DNA of 64,000 nucleotides from Neocallimastix lanati (nom. inval.). Lineage: Eukaryota > Neocallimastigomycota > Neocallimastigomycetes > Neocallimastigales > Neocallimastigaceae. The DNA is taken from assembly GCA_016946835.1 (NCBI GenBank), contig JACVTC010000021.1:783501-847500 (forward strand). Direction: 5' to 3'. A program made the translations under genes and the position numbers. Under the pieces are notes generated by a model. The model ran no database searches, was not told the origin of the DNA, and saw nothing but the letters and a program-made list of their open reading frames with translations. This document shows, in pieces, positions 36,984-50,416 of the stretch (position 1 is the stretch's first letter; every line of letters starts with the position of its first letter).

Positions 36984-38090
36984 GCGCCGGTGCTCATGTT
37001 AAAAAGTCTCCAATCTCCAAGAAGAATCAAATGGATGATTAGTGTGAGTGTGATTCTGAAGCGAAGAGAATAAGAGATAACTTCGGAGTATGCCTATCTA
37101 ACATGAACTTAATGAACTTGTTAATGAATGTTTTCTTAGTTGGGAATAGAATAGAGACCTTAATCTACAGAGAACAACTTAAGAGTGATGCCATAGGCTA
37201 ATATGTTGTGTTTCAAAGAAACACAAAAGATAAGACAAAAATAGGAATTAGCTTTAAATACTACTACTGCTTGACATTGAGACATTGAGACATGAGACAT
37301 GAGGCATGAGATATTGATACTTACCCTAAGATATAAGCCTCTGTGTAACCTGACATAGCTAGATCCATTTTTTTTTTTTTTTTTTTTCTGAAAATATTTG
37401 AATATTTGTAGTTGGGAAATGATGTTACTTTGTCCATGGATTTCTAGCCTCACTGGTACCATTACCTGTTTTCCTGAAAAGCATTATGGAACAATGGTTT
37501 TAAAAAAAATTTGGGGTTGAATTACTCAATAGTACAATAGTATCTCTTTTCACAAAATTCCATCCGTTGGTATTCCAACAACAACAAAGACAAAAAGAGA
37601 ACTTTTCTGTGTTAGAATATGAAATCGGATTTTTGAGAATTACGATTAAGAATATTGGAAGTATTTTAGTACATGATTGTCTGTTTTATAACATTTACTA
37701 TAAATTGGTTGAACTTAGAGATTTGCAGAGTTTGTAGTATTGGATGTATTATTATTAGATATTAAAAATTTTTTGATTTAAAATGTTGAAAAAAAAAAAA
37801 ACCTTATAGGATACCATTTGGAACCTTTGGAACATCATATAATATGAAAAATTTTTTTAACTTCCAATATTGTTTTTTTTTTTTTCAAATTGTTCGTGGT
37901 TGAAATTTGGAGTGTTGCATACTTTTGATCCTTAATAGAAATCGTCACTAAATTTAGTAATTCTTTTTTTTTTTTTTTTCTTTTCACATATTATCCTTGA
38001 ATTTTTTGCATTTAGAATGAATAAATTCCTTCATTTTAGTATTAGTCCATGAGGGTAGGAGTGTATTGTATATCATCATGGATAAAAATT

Positions 38091-38411
38091 CACCTTGTAT
38101 TGTGTTTTTTTTTTTCAATAAGATGTTCCATAGCAGCGAGAACCCCAATGAAATATTTTTTCCATAATGAACTATAAATTACAATTGGATAAAAAATGAA
38201 TCCAATATAAACTAAAATACCAAAATACTAAAAACTAAGAAATATTGATATAAACTTATATATATATATAATTAAATAGAAAAATATAAATAAAAAAAAA
38301 ATAATAAAAAACAGAAGATCCTATCTTCGTGGAGTAATTGATTAAGTTTAAATAAAATGAACAAACAACTTAAAAAATTTTTTATAGTAATGAAAAATCT
38401 CTTTTTTCCTG

Positions 38412-38447
<36 letters not shown>

Positions 38448-38890
38448 TAATGACTAATCTCTTTTTTTTTTTTTTGTTTTTTTTTTTTTTTGTTTTGTAT
38501 TTTCTGTTAACTTTTGAGTTTCTGAAATTCTATTCTATTAGTAAAACTTTGATTGATATAATAATTTTTTTTTTTTTTTTTGTAAAGTACTAATATATAA
38601 ACTACAATGAAAATGTAAATAATGTTAGCAGTGAAAGACTTATAAAAAAGATTCCCATCCGTTAAATAATGTCTTAAACACTAGCTTTGAAGGAGTGACT
38701 CCATTTCCATTTTACAACAATAGCTACATGAGAGTTTAAATACTACTATAGGAAAAATACATATACAAAATAATGCTAAAGTATAAAAAAAAAAAAAAAA
38801 AGCTGTCCATAATTAATTGGTGGAAGGGAAGGGAAAAAACACTAACTCGATTAACTAATTTCCTATTGTTTATTATTCTTTAAATGTTTT

Positions 38891-38945
<55 letters not shown>

Positions 38946-39234
38946 TTACAAAAAAAAATAAACCATATTATTTTTTATCCACAATATAAAATATACATAT
39001 ATATATTATATATATATACTTTATCAAAAAAAAAAAAAAAAAAAAAAAAAACTCCACCCCTACACACTCTTCTCTCTTCCTATTTTTTTTTTTTTTTTAT
39101 TATTTTTTTTTTTTTTATTATTATTATTTTTTTTTTTTTTTTTTTTTATTATTTTATTTTATTATTTATAGGTTTATTATTTATAGATTATTTTATTTAA
39201 AGTACATTGTGATTCATTAATTTGGGTTAATTTT

Positions 39235-39269
<35 letters not shown>

Positions 39270-39756
39270 ATTACTGGCATCTTTACATATGCTTTAATAA
39301 ATATTTAATAAATAAATATATATGAAAAAAAAAAAAAAAATTATTATATTATTTGTATACAAATCGTATAAAAATTATATTATAAAATGATCTCTTATAT
39401 ATATATATATATATATTTTTTCTTTTTATTAATTGTTTTAATAGGTTATTATCATCTCTTCTCTTTTTATTCTTTCTTCTTGTTCTTGGATTGAAATTTA
39501 TTGTTATAATTTGGAATATATTGTTTTCTTTTTTTTTTTTTTTTTTTATTATTAGTATTATTTTTATTATTTTATTATTTTTATTATTATTTATTATTCT
39601 TTTTATCTATGCATATTATTTGTTTTATATAATTTTAATTATTTATTGTTGTTCCTATTTAATATTTTAATATTTTAATTTTTTTTTTTTTTTTTTCATT
39701 TACAATAATATTTCTTTTTTTTTTTGAAAACTTTGAAAACTTTTTTTTTCTCACAT
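38091..39756. other. AT-rich spacer, 3' side of the glutamine synthetase gene
   Basis: Homopolymers, an (AT)n run at about 38907-38942 and T-rich sequence directly after the glutamine synthetase stop codon. The phenylalanine-rich frame at 38357-38593 is a poly-T artefact. No gene was recognised. Confidence 0.5.
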
Positions 39757-42700
39757 TTAGAATAAAAGTTCACTGTACTTTGGAAGACTCCAATACTTAT
39801 CAGCAACAATTTGTTCCAACATATCAACATTAGTTCTAATTTCATCCATGGTCTTTAAGATTTCACGGTTAGCCTTTTCACTAGCTAAAACAATATCGGC
39901 AGTATTGGAAACATCTTGAACAGATTTTTCAAGATCACCAGTAAGTTGAGAAATCTTAGTGGTAAGGCTACCAACCTTATCGAGAACATTCTTTTCTGGA
40001 GCAGCAGAAACATCCATACCGAGGGAGTTGAATGAAACAAGTGATTCAGCAATTTCCTTTCTGTATTCGAAAGCAGATGGAATAATGTATTGAGAAACGA
40101 GACCCTTTAAGGTATTGGCTTCAATCAACAAGTCCTTAACATACTTTTCATTAAGAATATGGTAACGAGATTGAAGTTCTGGAACGGTAAAGATTGGAAC
40201 GGTTTCAGTGAGAATCTTTTGATGAACTGGATCAAGTAACATCTTGAAAGCCTCTGGACAAGAAGTAATATTTGGAATACCACGTCTGGCAGCTTCTTCA
40301 ACCCATTCTTGAGAGTAGTTATCACCTTCGAAACGAATTGGCTTACTCTTCTTAATGAACATACGAACAACGGTGAGAACATCGTCAAGAGAAGCAAAAG
40401 TCTTATCACCCTTAATCTTTTCTAATTCACCAGCAATTTCATTTAAGGCAGCACAAACGGCAGCATTAATTAAGGTAACTGGGAAGGCTGGAGATTGTTT
40501 AGAACCGACGGCACGGAATTCAAACTTGTTACCGGTGAAGGCGAATGGTGAGGTACGGTTACGATCAGTGAGATCACGAGAAATTGGTGGAAGGGTAGCA
40601 ATCTTAAGATCAAGAATAGTACCACCAACCTTAACGGATTGAATTTGATGTTGAGAGAAGTTCTTGATTTCACGTTCTTCCTCAACGGCATCCAATACTT
40701 CATTTAATTGGTCACCAAGGAAAACAGAGATAATACCTGGTGGAGCTTCATTAGCACCAAGACGATGTTCATTACTGGAGGAAGCAATAGCGGCACGAAG
40801 AAGAGCACCATGTCTGTAGACGGCGTAAATAGTAGCAATGAAGAAAAGAAGGAAACGAGGATTAGTTTCTGGCTTAACGGAAGGATCAAGAATATTTTCA
40901 CCAGTATCGGTAGAAAGAGACCAGTTACAGTGCTTACCGGAACCGTTGACACCCTTGAATGGCTTTTCGTGGAAGAGGACCTTTAACTTGTGACGGTGAG
41001 CGACACGGTGAAGAACTTCCATGGTTAAGAGGTTATGATCGACAGCGATAGAAGATTCTTCAAAAATTGGAGCCATTTCGAATTGACCTGGAGCGACTTC
41101 ATTGTGACGAGTCTTCATTGGGACACCGAGCTTAAACAATTCAATTTCAGTTTCACTGATACAAGCAAGAACACGAGTTGGCATCTTACCAAAGTAGTGA
41201 TCTTCTAATTGTTGATGCTTTGGTGGAACGGAACCGACTAAAGTACGACCACAAATCTTAAGATCTGGACGTAAAGTACAGAGACCACGATCAACAAGGA
41301 AGAATTCTTGTTCAACACCAAGAGTAGTGATGACACGTTTGGTATCAGTGTTACCGATAAGGTGTAATAATCTGACGGCAGCATGAGAAATAGCTTCATT
41401 GGAACGTAAAAGAGCAGTCTTTTCATCAAGAGCTTCACCATTGTAAGAAATGAAGACACATGGAATGTAAAGAACAGCAGTACCATGTGGAGCTTGTTGA
41501 ATGAATAATGGAGAAGTGGTATCCCAGACAGTGTAACCACGAGCTTCAAAGGTAGATCTCATACCACCATTAGGGAAAGAGGAAGCATCTGGTTCAGCTT
41601 GAAGAAGTTGAGAACCAGAGAAAGTATCAATGGCAGTAATAGTTTCATGACCATTAGTAATAGAAGTCTTTAAGGAAAGGAAAGCATCATGCTTTTCAGC
41701 AGTAGAATCAGTTTGTGGTTGGAACCAGTGAGTAAAGTGAGTAGCACCCCTATTTTTTTTTTTTTTTTTTAAAAAAAAAAAATAAAAAATATTATTTTAT
41801 ATTATTAAAATCTCATATTATAACTAATTACCATTTAAATATTGTTATTCATTGCTATTGTTACTTGTATTACTATTATTAATAACATTGTCATTATTTT
41901 TATAATTGTTATTTTTGTTTCAATTTTTGTTAATTTTTTTTTAATCCTTTTTTTATATTCTCCAATTTCTATTTCTATTAATTTATTTATTCTTTTTTTT
42001 TTTAATTTATTTTTTATTTTCTTATTCCATCTTTATATATTATTCTTTTTTTCTTATTCCTTTTCATAGTCCCATCCATCCAACTTTTATATAACTATAT
42101 ATATATATATTTATTTTCTTATTTTTTCTCCTTCTTCTTCTTCTTTTTTTTTTTTTTTTATTTCATCCATTTTTATTTATATCTCTTTTTTCCCAACGTA
42201 TTTGAAGAAATAAAAAAAAATTAATATTTACTTGTCCATAGCCCAAACTCTGGCGGCGTGAGCAATAGCATCAGCAGTAGCACGATCTAAGCTAACACGA
42301 CCCTATTTTTTTAAAAAAAAATAATAATAAAAATTATAAAAAAAATTTATTTAATATTAATATATTCCTTTTTTTTTTATTATTGTTTTTATATGATTTG
42401 AGAAATGATACTATTTTATTATTGTTTTTCTTTTTATTATTAGTATTTCAAAATACATATATTATATTTTTTTTTCATTTCAATGATACTAAAATATTAA
42501 TCTTTTTAATAATTTTTTTTTTATTTGATCTATTTTCTGTATTTTTAATATATTAGCTTTTTATAAAATATTTATTATTTTAATATATTTAGTGCTTAAC
42601 CCATTTTTAATAATATTCTATTATTATTATTATTATTATTATTATTATGAATACTATTTCTATATTTTTATTTTTGCCTTTCTCTCTCTTTTATTTTTGC

Positions 42701-43191
42701 TTCCTTTTTCTATATTTAACTATTTTTCTAATTATTTCATCATTTGGTGTATATATTATGGATTGCCCATCTTTATTAATTTTTTAATAATTCAAATAAA
42801 AAAAATTTTTTTTTCTCTACGATATTGTATATTTATTCATTTTTATTATAACTATCTATATTTTTTTTCTTTATTAATTTTTTTTTTTTTTTTTTTACTA
42901 TTTTTTATTAATATTATCTTATACTTTTACAAAAACTTTATTATTTTTTTTTTTAACCATAAATAAAATATTGAATAAAAAAAAAAAAAAAATATTTACT
43001 TTTTGTTGTTGAATAAACTTTTGGAAAATGGATTTTGGAAGAGTTCTTTCCATATCCTTAATAGTGAAAACATTTTGACCAAAGTATTCAGAGGTATAAT
43101 ATGGTTTACCATCAGAACGCTTTGGAATTTCAATGTTACGTTGATGATAGTCAGTAATAGCTAAAAGTGATTCGTTTCTAATAGAAGCCAT
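39757..43191 (-). CDS. Type III glutamine synthetase, 3 exons, 751 aa
   Basis: Exons: 43191-43000, 42302-42232, 41749-39757. Introns are GT...AG (697 and 482 bp, both donors GTAAAT), in phases 0 and 2, and 2256 nt encode 751 aa plus TAA. The enzyme joins ammonia to glutamate using ATP. GSIII subunits are about 700-750 aa, much longer than GSI or GSII. Diagnostic GSIII motifs: NGGMRSTFEARGYTVWD (about 148-164), GVEQEFFLVD (232-241), TRHNEVAPGQFEMAP (301-315), GVNGSGKHCNWSLS (354-367), SNEHRLGANEAPP (about 413-425) and NRTSPFAFTGNKFEFRAVGS (485-504). These supply the metal-binding Glu/His and ATP/glutamate-binding residues, and all look intact. Codon use is the least AT-biased in the window, which suggests high expression. 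There is no N-terminal targeting signal, so the enzyme is probably cytosolic. Confidence 0.95.
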
Positions 43192-43950
43192 TGTTTTTTA
43201 TTCTTTGTTTCAATTCTAAATATACTGTAAAAATTTAATTAAAAAAAAAATTATAAATTAAAAAAAAAAATAAATAAATAAATAAATTAAGAGAAAAAAA
43301 GAAAAGAATTGTAATAGTTTTATATTATTTTTAATAAATTATATGCAAAAAAAAAAAGTTTGCTATATTACAAACAAATAGATATTTTTGATTAATAAAT
43401 AAATATAAATAATAATTAAAATATATATATCTTTTTTTCTTCTTCTTCTTCTTTTCTTTATATTATTAAACTAATTAAATATTATATAGACTTTTAATTA
43501 AAAAATACTATATAATACACGAAAGAAAGAAAGAAAAAAAATTAATAAAAAAAAAAAAGAAAAAAGCAGGGAAGAAAGCTGATTTAAAATTGGATTAATA
43601 TTGTATAAAATTTTAAAAAAAAGTATAAATAAAAAAAAAAAATTTTTTTTCTTTATATATAAATAATAAAAAAAAAAAAAAAATTAAAATTAAAATAAAA
43701 AAAAATATATATATAATATATATTTATATATATTTCAATTGATTTTATTTCAATGAAAATATAGAATGACATATAAATAGATTATATTTAAATATATACA
43801 TACAATACATTATTCAATAAATCAATTTAAAAATAAAAATAAAAATAAATTTATTGAAGGAATGAATAGAAATTGAATAATTTTATATATAATAATTTAT
43901 AGGGATAAATATAAATTATTATATATAATAATAATTATTATTATTTATAC
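43192..43950. other. Upstream region of the glutamine synthetase gene
   Basis: An AT-rich leader with A tracts, short TCTTCT runs near 43435 and a GAAAGAAAGAAAG run near 43520. It should contain the promoter of the minus-strand gene. No TATA or GATA-type element can be singled out in this composition. Confidence 0.4.
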
Positions 43951-43957
43951 TATGATT

Positions 43958-44735
43958 ATTATTCAATTATTTATTATTTATTATTTATTATTTATTATTT
44001 ATTATTTATTATTTATTATTTATTATTTATTATTTATTATTTATTATTTATTATTTATTATTTATTATTTATTATTTATTATTTATTATTTATTATTTAT
44101 TATTTATTATTTATTATTTATTATTTATTATTTATTATTCAATTATTTATTATTTTATTATTTATTATTCAATTATTTATTATTTATTATTTATTATTTA
44201 TTATTTATTATTTATTATATATTTATTTATTATTTATTATTCAATTATTTATTATTTATTATTTATTATTTATTATTTATTATTTATTATTTATTATTTA
44301 TTATTTATTATTTATTATTTATTATTTATTATTTATTATTTATTATTTATTATTTATTATTTATTATTTATTATTTATTATTTATTATTTATTATTTATT
44401 ATTTATTATTTATTATTTATTATTTATTATTTATTATTTATTATTTATTATTTATTATTTATTATTTATTATTTATTATTCAATTATTTATTATTTATTA
44501 TTTATTATTTATTAATAAATACTCTTTCTATTATTTATTATTTATTATTTATTATTTATTATTTATTATTTATTATTTATTATTTATTATTTATTATTTA
44601 TTATTTATTATTTATTATTTATTATTTATTATTTATTATTTATTATTTATTATTTATTATTTATTATTTATTATTTATTATTTATTATTTATTATTTATT
44701 ATTTATTATTTATTATTCAATTATTTATTAATAAA
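43958..44735. repeat. Long (ATTATTT)n heptamer array
   Basis: About 780 bp of ATTATTT units, with stretches over 250 bp perfect. It has a few CAATT breaks and one AATAAATACTCTTTCT insertion at 44514. The 187-codon open frame here is a pure repeat artefact. Confidence 0.97.
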
Positions 44736-45344
44736 TACTCTTTTTATTATTAATTATTCATTAATAAATACACTTTTTATTATATAATTAATGAATTATT
44801 TAAAAATAATTAATCATACAATCATTATTATTAATCGTCATTCATTAAATAAATGGTCAATAGTCGTAAATAAGAAATCATTATATATAATGAAAAATAA
44901 GAATAAAAAAAACTTTTTTTTTATTCTCTAAATAGCATATCCTCACATAATAAATTTAAATCACATCTACTTAATACATATAAAGACAGAATAGAATGAA
45001 TGTGTTAAATGGTAGAATAGAATAAAATGAACAGATCTTCCATAATTTTTTAGACTCCTTTTCTTTTTTTTTTTTTTTTTTTAATAATAAATTAAATTTA
45101 CATAAAGGATAACGAATGATAAGAATAAGAATAATAAGAATGAGTTATCATCATTAAAAGAATGATAATTTTAAGCAGTGATGCAATTGAATACTAAATC
45201 ATGAATAATAATAAAAAGAGAAAATAGCTAATTATAATTAAATCAATAGATCATAATAAATATATTGGTGGTATTACCATAGTTATTAATAATTGAATAA
45301 TAAATAATAAAAAGAAGATTTATTAATAATAAATAATGAAAAAA

Positions 45345-45775
45345 AAAAAGAATTTATTAATAAATAATAAATAATAAAAAGAGTATTTATTAATAAATAA
45401 TTGAATAATAAATAATAAATAATAAATAATAAATAAATAAATAATAAATAATAAATAATAAATAATAAATAATAAATAATGAATAATGGAATAATAAATA
45501 ATAAATAATAAATAATAAATAATAAATAATAAATAATAAATAATAAACAATAAATAATAAATAATAAATAATAAAAAGAATAAAAAAAGTATCTATTAAT
45601 GTATAATAAATAATAAATAATAAATAATTGAATAATAAATAATAAATAATAAATAATAAATAATAAATAATAAATAATAAATAATAAATAATAAATAATA
45701 AATAATAAATAATAAATAATAAATAATAAATAATAAATAATAAATAATAGAAAGAGTATTTATTAATAAATAATG
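45345..45775. repeat. (AAATAAT)n heptamer array, inverted relative to the 44-kb array
   Basis: The same heptamer as at 43958-44735 but on the opposite strand, with AAAAAGAGTATTTATT motifs (about 45375 and 45752) that are the reverse complement of the AATAAATACTCTTTTT motif. A smaller array in this orientation lies at about 46395-46510. Confidence 0.95.
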
Positions 45776-46761
45776 AAATAATTATTATTTATTATTTATG
45801 AATAATAAAATATATAAAATAAAATAATAATATGGAGTTCAAACATTCCATACTCCAATTAATATTTGGATGAATGTATTGTACATACATTCTTGACATC
45901 AAATGAATTCTGTTGGTTTCAAATTAAAAAATAAATTATTCCATTCAATTATTAATATATTATATAATATATTAATCTTATTTTAATATATTTTATTATT
46001 TCTAATCTAATATATATAATATAATTTAATTTTATATTTAAATAGTCTATAATATATGAGGAATATTTTGTATTATATTAATAGTAAATAGTGTTATACA
46101 TATTACTATATATTATAATAAATGGATAATACATAGCAATCAATCTTCTTGGTAAAAATTTTTAACAAAAAATAAATAAGTGAATAAATAAATAATAAAT
46201 AAATAATTTATATTCTAATATATTTTATTATAATAAATACAATTGATAATCATATATTATAATATATTATTATATAATATAATAATAATGTTAAATAAAT
46301 TATAATAATAAAAAAAAGATCAATTACAATTACAATTTTATTTATAATGTATTGTATTTAGAGTAAAAATTCTTAAAAAGATATTGTAAATAGATAATAA
46401 ATAATAAATAATAAATAATTAAATAATTAAAAAGAGTATTGAGTATTTATTAATAAATAAATAATAAAAAAGAGTATTTATTAATAATAAATATAATAAA
46501 TTAATAAATAATTGAATAATTATTATTATATAAATATATAAATATAAATCCTATTTAAATATATATAAATATAAACCATTTATTATATTTATATACATAA
46601 TTATTATATTTATAATATATTAGAATGATTAAAGTTATCTTCTAACATTTATATTTACATTATTTGTACATAAATGTAATTATGTAATGATACGTACTAA
46701 AAACGTGAAAATCTTTTTTTTTTTTTTTACAGAAGAAAAAGGTTTTTATTTATCTATCTAT

Positions 46762-47098
46762 CCATTGAATTATACATACAGGCATCTCTTTCTTTTAATC
46801 CATTGAATTATACATACAGGCATCTCTTTCTTTAATCTATTGAATTATACATACAGGCATCTCTTTCTTTTAATCCATTGAATTATACATACAGGCATCT
46901 CTTTCTTTAATCTATTGAATTATACATACAGGCATCTCTTTCTTTAATCTATTGAATTATACATACAGGCATCTCTTTCTTTTAATCCATTGAATTATAC
47001 ATACAGGCATCTCTTTTTTTTAATCCATTGAATTATACATACAGGCATCTCTTTTTTTTAATCCATTGAATTATACATACAGGCATCTCTTTCTTTTA
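46762..47098. repeat. Minisatellite, nine copies of a 37/38-bp unit
   Basis: The unit ATTGAATTATACATACAGGC, then ATCTCTTTCTTTTAATC, is present nine times and is almost invariant. Variation is confined to the length and C content of the T-rich part and to CC versus CT at the junction. Its GC content exceeds that of all neighbouring spacer DNA. It is preceded by a T tract ending in ACAG. Confidence 0.95.
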
Positions 47099-47295
47099 AT
47101 CTATCTATCTATTGAACTATTGAATTATTTAATTATTATAGTATAATTAGTTAAATAGTTATAACTATTTTTGAAAAATAAAAAAAATGAAATCCTTTTT
47201 ATTTTATTTTATTTTAACTTTTTTTTTTTTTTTTTTGTATTATTATTATTTAGCATTGAAAATTTTGATACTTTTTACCATGTAATTGAAATTAT

Positions 47296-47605
47296 ATATA
47301 TTTATTTACATATTTATTTATTTATTTACATATTTATTTATTTATTTATTTACATATTTATTTATTTATTTATTTACATATTTATTTATTTATTTATTTA
47401 CATATTTATTTACTTATTTACATATTTATTTATTTATTTATTTACATATTTATTTATTTATTTATTTACATATTTATTTATTTATTTATTTACATATTTA
47501 TTTACTTATTTACATATTTATTTATATATTTATTTACATATTTATTTACTTATTTATTTACTTATTTATTTACTTATTTATTTACATATTTATTTATTTA
47601 TTTAA
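47296..47605. repeat. (TTTA)n array with periodic ACAT
   Basis: Tetranucleotide TTTA units are interrupted at semi-regular spacing by ACATA. Overlapping long open frames (LFIYIFIY-type) are repeat artefacts. Confidence 0.93.
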
Positions 47606-47839
47606 AAATTTACAAAATTAATAAAAAAAATTTAAAATGTTTTTAAAATAATATAAAGAGTAATGTTTCTTTATATATCTTTATATATAGAACTAATAAT
47701 GAAATAATTTATAAATTCTTTCTTAATATATCATCATTTATGAATAGTAGAGTAGTCGTTATGGCATCAGTAACCATATTGTGTAAATTTTATTTTATAT
47801 CACAAAAAAAAAAATAGATCAATCGTAATAATAATAATA

Positions 47840-48012
47840 ATAATCATTAAAATGATATTAATAATCATTAAAATGATATTAATAATAATTAAAATGATAT
47901 TAATAATCATTAAAATGATATTAATAATAATTAAAATGATATTAATAATAATTAAAATGATATTAATAATCATTAAAATGATATTAATAATCATTAAAAT
48001 GATATTAATAAT
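47840..48012. repeat. 21-bp tandem repeat, eight copies
   Basis: The unit ATTAAAATGATATTAATAAT, plus C or A, repeats eight times from about 47847. Because 21 is a multiple of 3, it stays open on both strands (MILIIIK and NIILIII types), but no initiation context or unique sequence suggests a protein. Confidence 0.93.
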
Positions 48013-48049
48013 AATAATAATAATTATAGTTATATATTATTCTAATTGA

Positions 48050-48348
48050 TTGATTTTTTATTTTATTTTATTTTATTTTTTTATTTTATTTAATAAAATA
48101 AATAATTTTTTAAGATTTTATTTTTAATTTATTGAGATCAATAATATGAAAATATAAAAAATATTTATATGTATGTGTGTATGTATGTTAAAGAAAAAAG
48201 AAAATCTTTTATAAAACAGTTTCATTACTATAAAAGCAACACTATCACAATCAATTATAAAAAAAATTTTATTTATTTTTTTTTTTTTTTAATAATCATA
48301 TAATTAAAAATTATTATTGATGATAAAAAACATTAAATATATAAAATT

Positions 48349-48391
<43 letters not shown>

Positions 48392-48516
48392 TTTAATAAT
48401 AAAAATAATTTTAATTTTTTTTTCTTTTTTTTTTTTTTAATTTTCTTTTAATTTTTTTTTAATTTTTTAATCTATTTCTTTAACAGATTTTTCTTTTTTC
48501 TTTTTTTATTTTATTG

Positions 48517-48552
<36 letters not shown>

Positions 48553-49843
48553 CATTACAGCGTCACCATTATCTGAATGGATTGTCTAAAGATTTAAAAA
48601 AACAAAAAAAAAATAAAATAAAATAAAATAATAATTAAAAAATATTCCTATTCAATACAATATATAATATATAAAAAAATAAATTATAGATTATAAAAGA
48701 ATACAATTACAAAATAATGAATAAATAAAAGAATTAAAACTTTATTGAATTATGAATTATGAATTATGAATTACTTTGAGCTTTTTTTTTTTTAATTAAA
48801 ATAAAAAAATATATTATATATATATATATTATATTTATATATTATATTTATATATTATATTTATATAAACTTATCAGTGTTTATCCTCATCATTATTACC
48901 ATGTCAATTCATTTAGATAGAGAGAGAGAGATAGGATCAATAAATAGTTTTGATAAATATGTTTACATAAAGAAATCTCTCTCGATGCAATGCAATGAAT
49001 TAATTCCAAAGTTTTTGACAGATTACATAAAGAAATCTCTCATCTCTCTCTAAATAAGTAATAAAAATTATTCCAAGTTTTAGAGTCATTAGCCATCTTG
49101 AATTTAAATAAATAATTAATTAATTAATGAATTAATTAAAAATGAACCAAATGATTTCTTATTTTTTTTTTTTTTTTTTTTTTGTTATCTTATCTTAAAA
49201 AGATGTTATGAAAATATATAAAGAGAGATAGAGATAGAGATAGAGATAGAGATTTATAAAAATAAAAATATATATCTACTTGATAAGAAGTTATTTAATA
49301 TACAAACTAATAATAAAAATGATAACGATTTAAAAAAATTTTTTTTTTCAATGAACTTTCTTTAATTTAAATATAAATATAAATATTTTAATTTTTTTTA
49401 AATTTTTTTTAAATTTTTTTTAATTTTTTTTCTTTGATAAGAATTGAAAATTATTCTTATCAAAAAAAAAAATTATTTTAGGTAATGATTTTATAATTTT
49501 TCAAAATATACTTATCTATTAATTGTTACTTTCTTTTTTCTTTTTATGAAAATTTGTAGATAATGATAATTATATAGAATAAAAAAAAAAATAAAAAAAT
49601 AAAAAAATGTTGACGACTTTAATTAAAATTTTAGAAAGACTAAAGGAATAAATAAATAAATAAATAAATAAATTAAACTATAAAATAGATATAAATATGA
49701 ATATAAATTGAATATATATGCATTTAATATAAAAAAAATAATTATATAAAATGATAAAGTTTAAAAAAAAAAAAGAAAGAAAGAAAGAAAGAATGAATGA
49801 AGATACTTCTGTTTATAAATTAATTTAAATAAAAGATAATTCA

Positions 49844-49874
<31 letters not shown>

Positions 49875-50382
49875 CATTTTTCAATTTAAAAATTCATCCA
49901 CATTTTCATGATCCACTAAAAACCTTAAAAAAAAAAAAAAAATATTGCATTTTTGGATTTAATTAATTAAAAAAAAAAAAAAAAAAAAAACTATATTTAT
50001 ATTTATATATATATGGATAAAGATGATATTTCCTTATAGTAGTTAGTATTATATTGTACTACTGTATTATCAATAGTTTTAAAAAATTTAAAAAAAAAAA
50101 TATTTTTTTTTTCTTTTTTTTTGTAGAAATAATAATTATATAAATATATATATATATATTTATCTTTTTTTTTTTTTTTTTTTACTTTTTTTTACTTTTT
50201 TTTTTTTTAACAATCATAGATAATAATAATCATAGAATCATTATATTTAAAGGTTTAAAATACTCTCAGTCAATACCTATAGAAACTACCATTAAACTAC
50301 CATTAAAAAAAAATTTTTTTTTCTTATAATTATTTTAATTTTTAATTATTATATAAATATATAGGATTTATTCTGTTCTTTT

Positions 50383-50416
<34 letters not shown>

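Larger units (their letters stand above)
35080..38090 (-). pseudogene. Decayed LINE retrotransposon with APE endonuclease and reverse transcriptase
   Basis: Motifs read in LINE order down the minus strand. NTLLPSWTNTKMKEF (about 38060-38000) may be an ORF1 or leader piece. CCWNTNGWNFVKRDTIVL (about 37590-37540) matches the APE-endonuclease start (.WN.NG). LTLIIHLILLGDWR (about 37060-37015) matches the GDWN-type catalytic motif. KACGPDGIPLEN (about 36570-36535) is the GPDGI.. start of RT. KKEVRQDCPL (about 35540) matches GVRQGCPLSP. GLFADEHGVIMCSNK (about 35385) is the catalytic FADD region with the second Asp replaced by Glu. KWARNNEMQLDINKC and FYFSSQELPKT, then TYLGVSF (about 35190-35110), complete the palm and thumb. 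Frames change repeatedly, often at homopolymers. It encodes no active enzyme. Confidence 0.75.

Noticed and set aside
40125-41549. Several 77-103-codon frames overlapping glutamine synthetase
   Set aside because: They are shadows of the GC-richer glutamine synthetase exon in other frames, with no motifs of their own.
43952-44515. 187-codon open frame
   Set aside because: It is entirely (ATTATTT)n read as FIIYYLL-type sequence. The same applies to the frames at 14298-14958, 18888-19208, 45323-45550 and 47171-47621.
48551-48591. Minus-strand TIHSDNGDAVM, reminiscent of an integrase DNG motif
   Set aside because: Only about 11 codons with no neighbouring integrase sequence. Chance similarity is likely.
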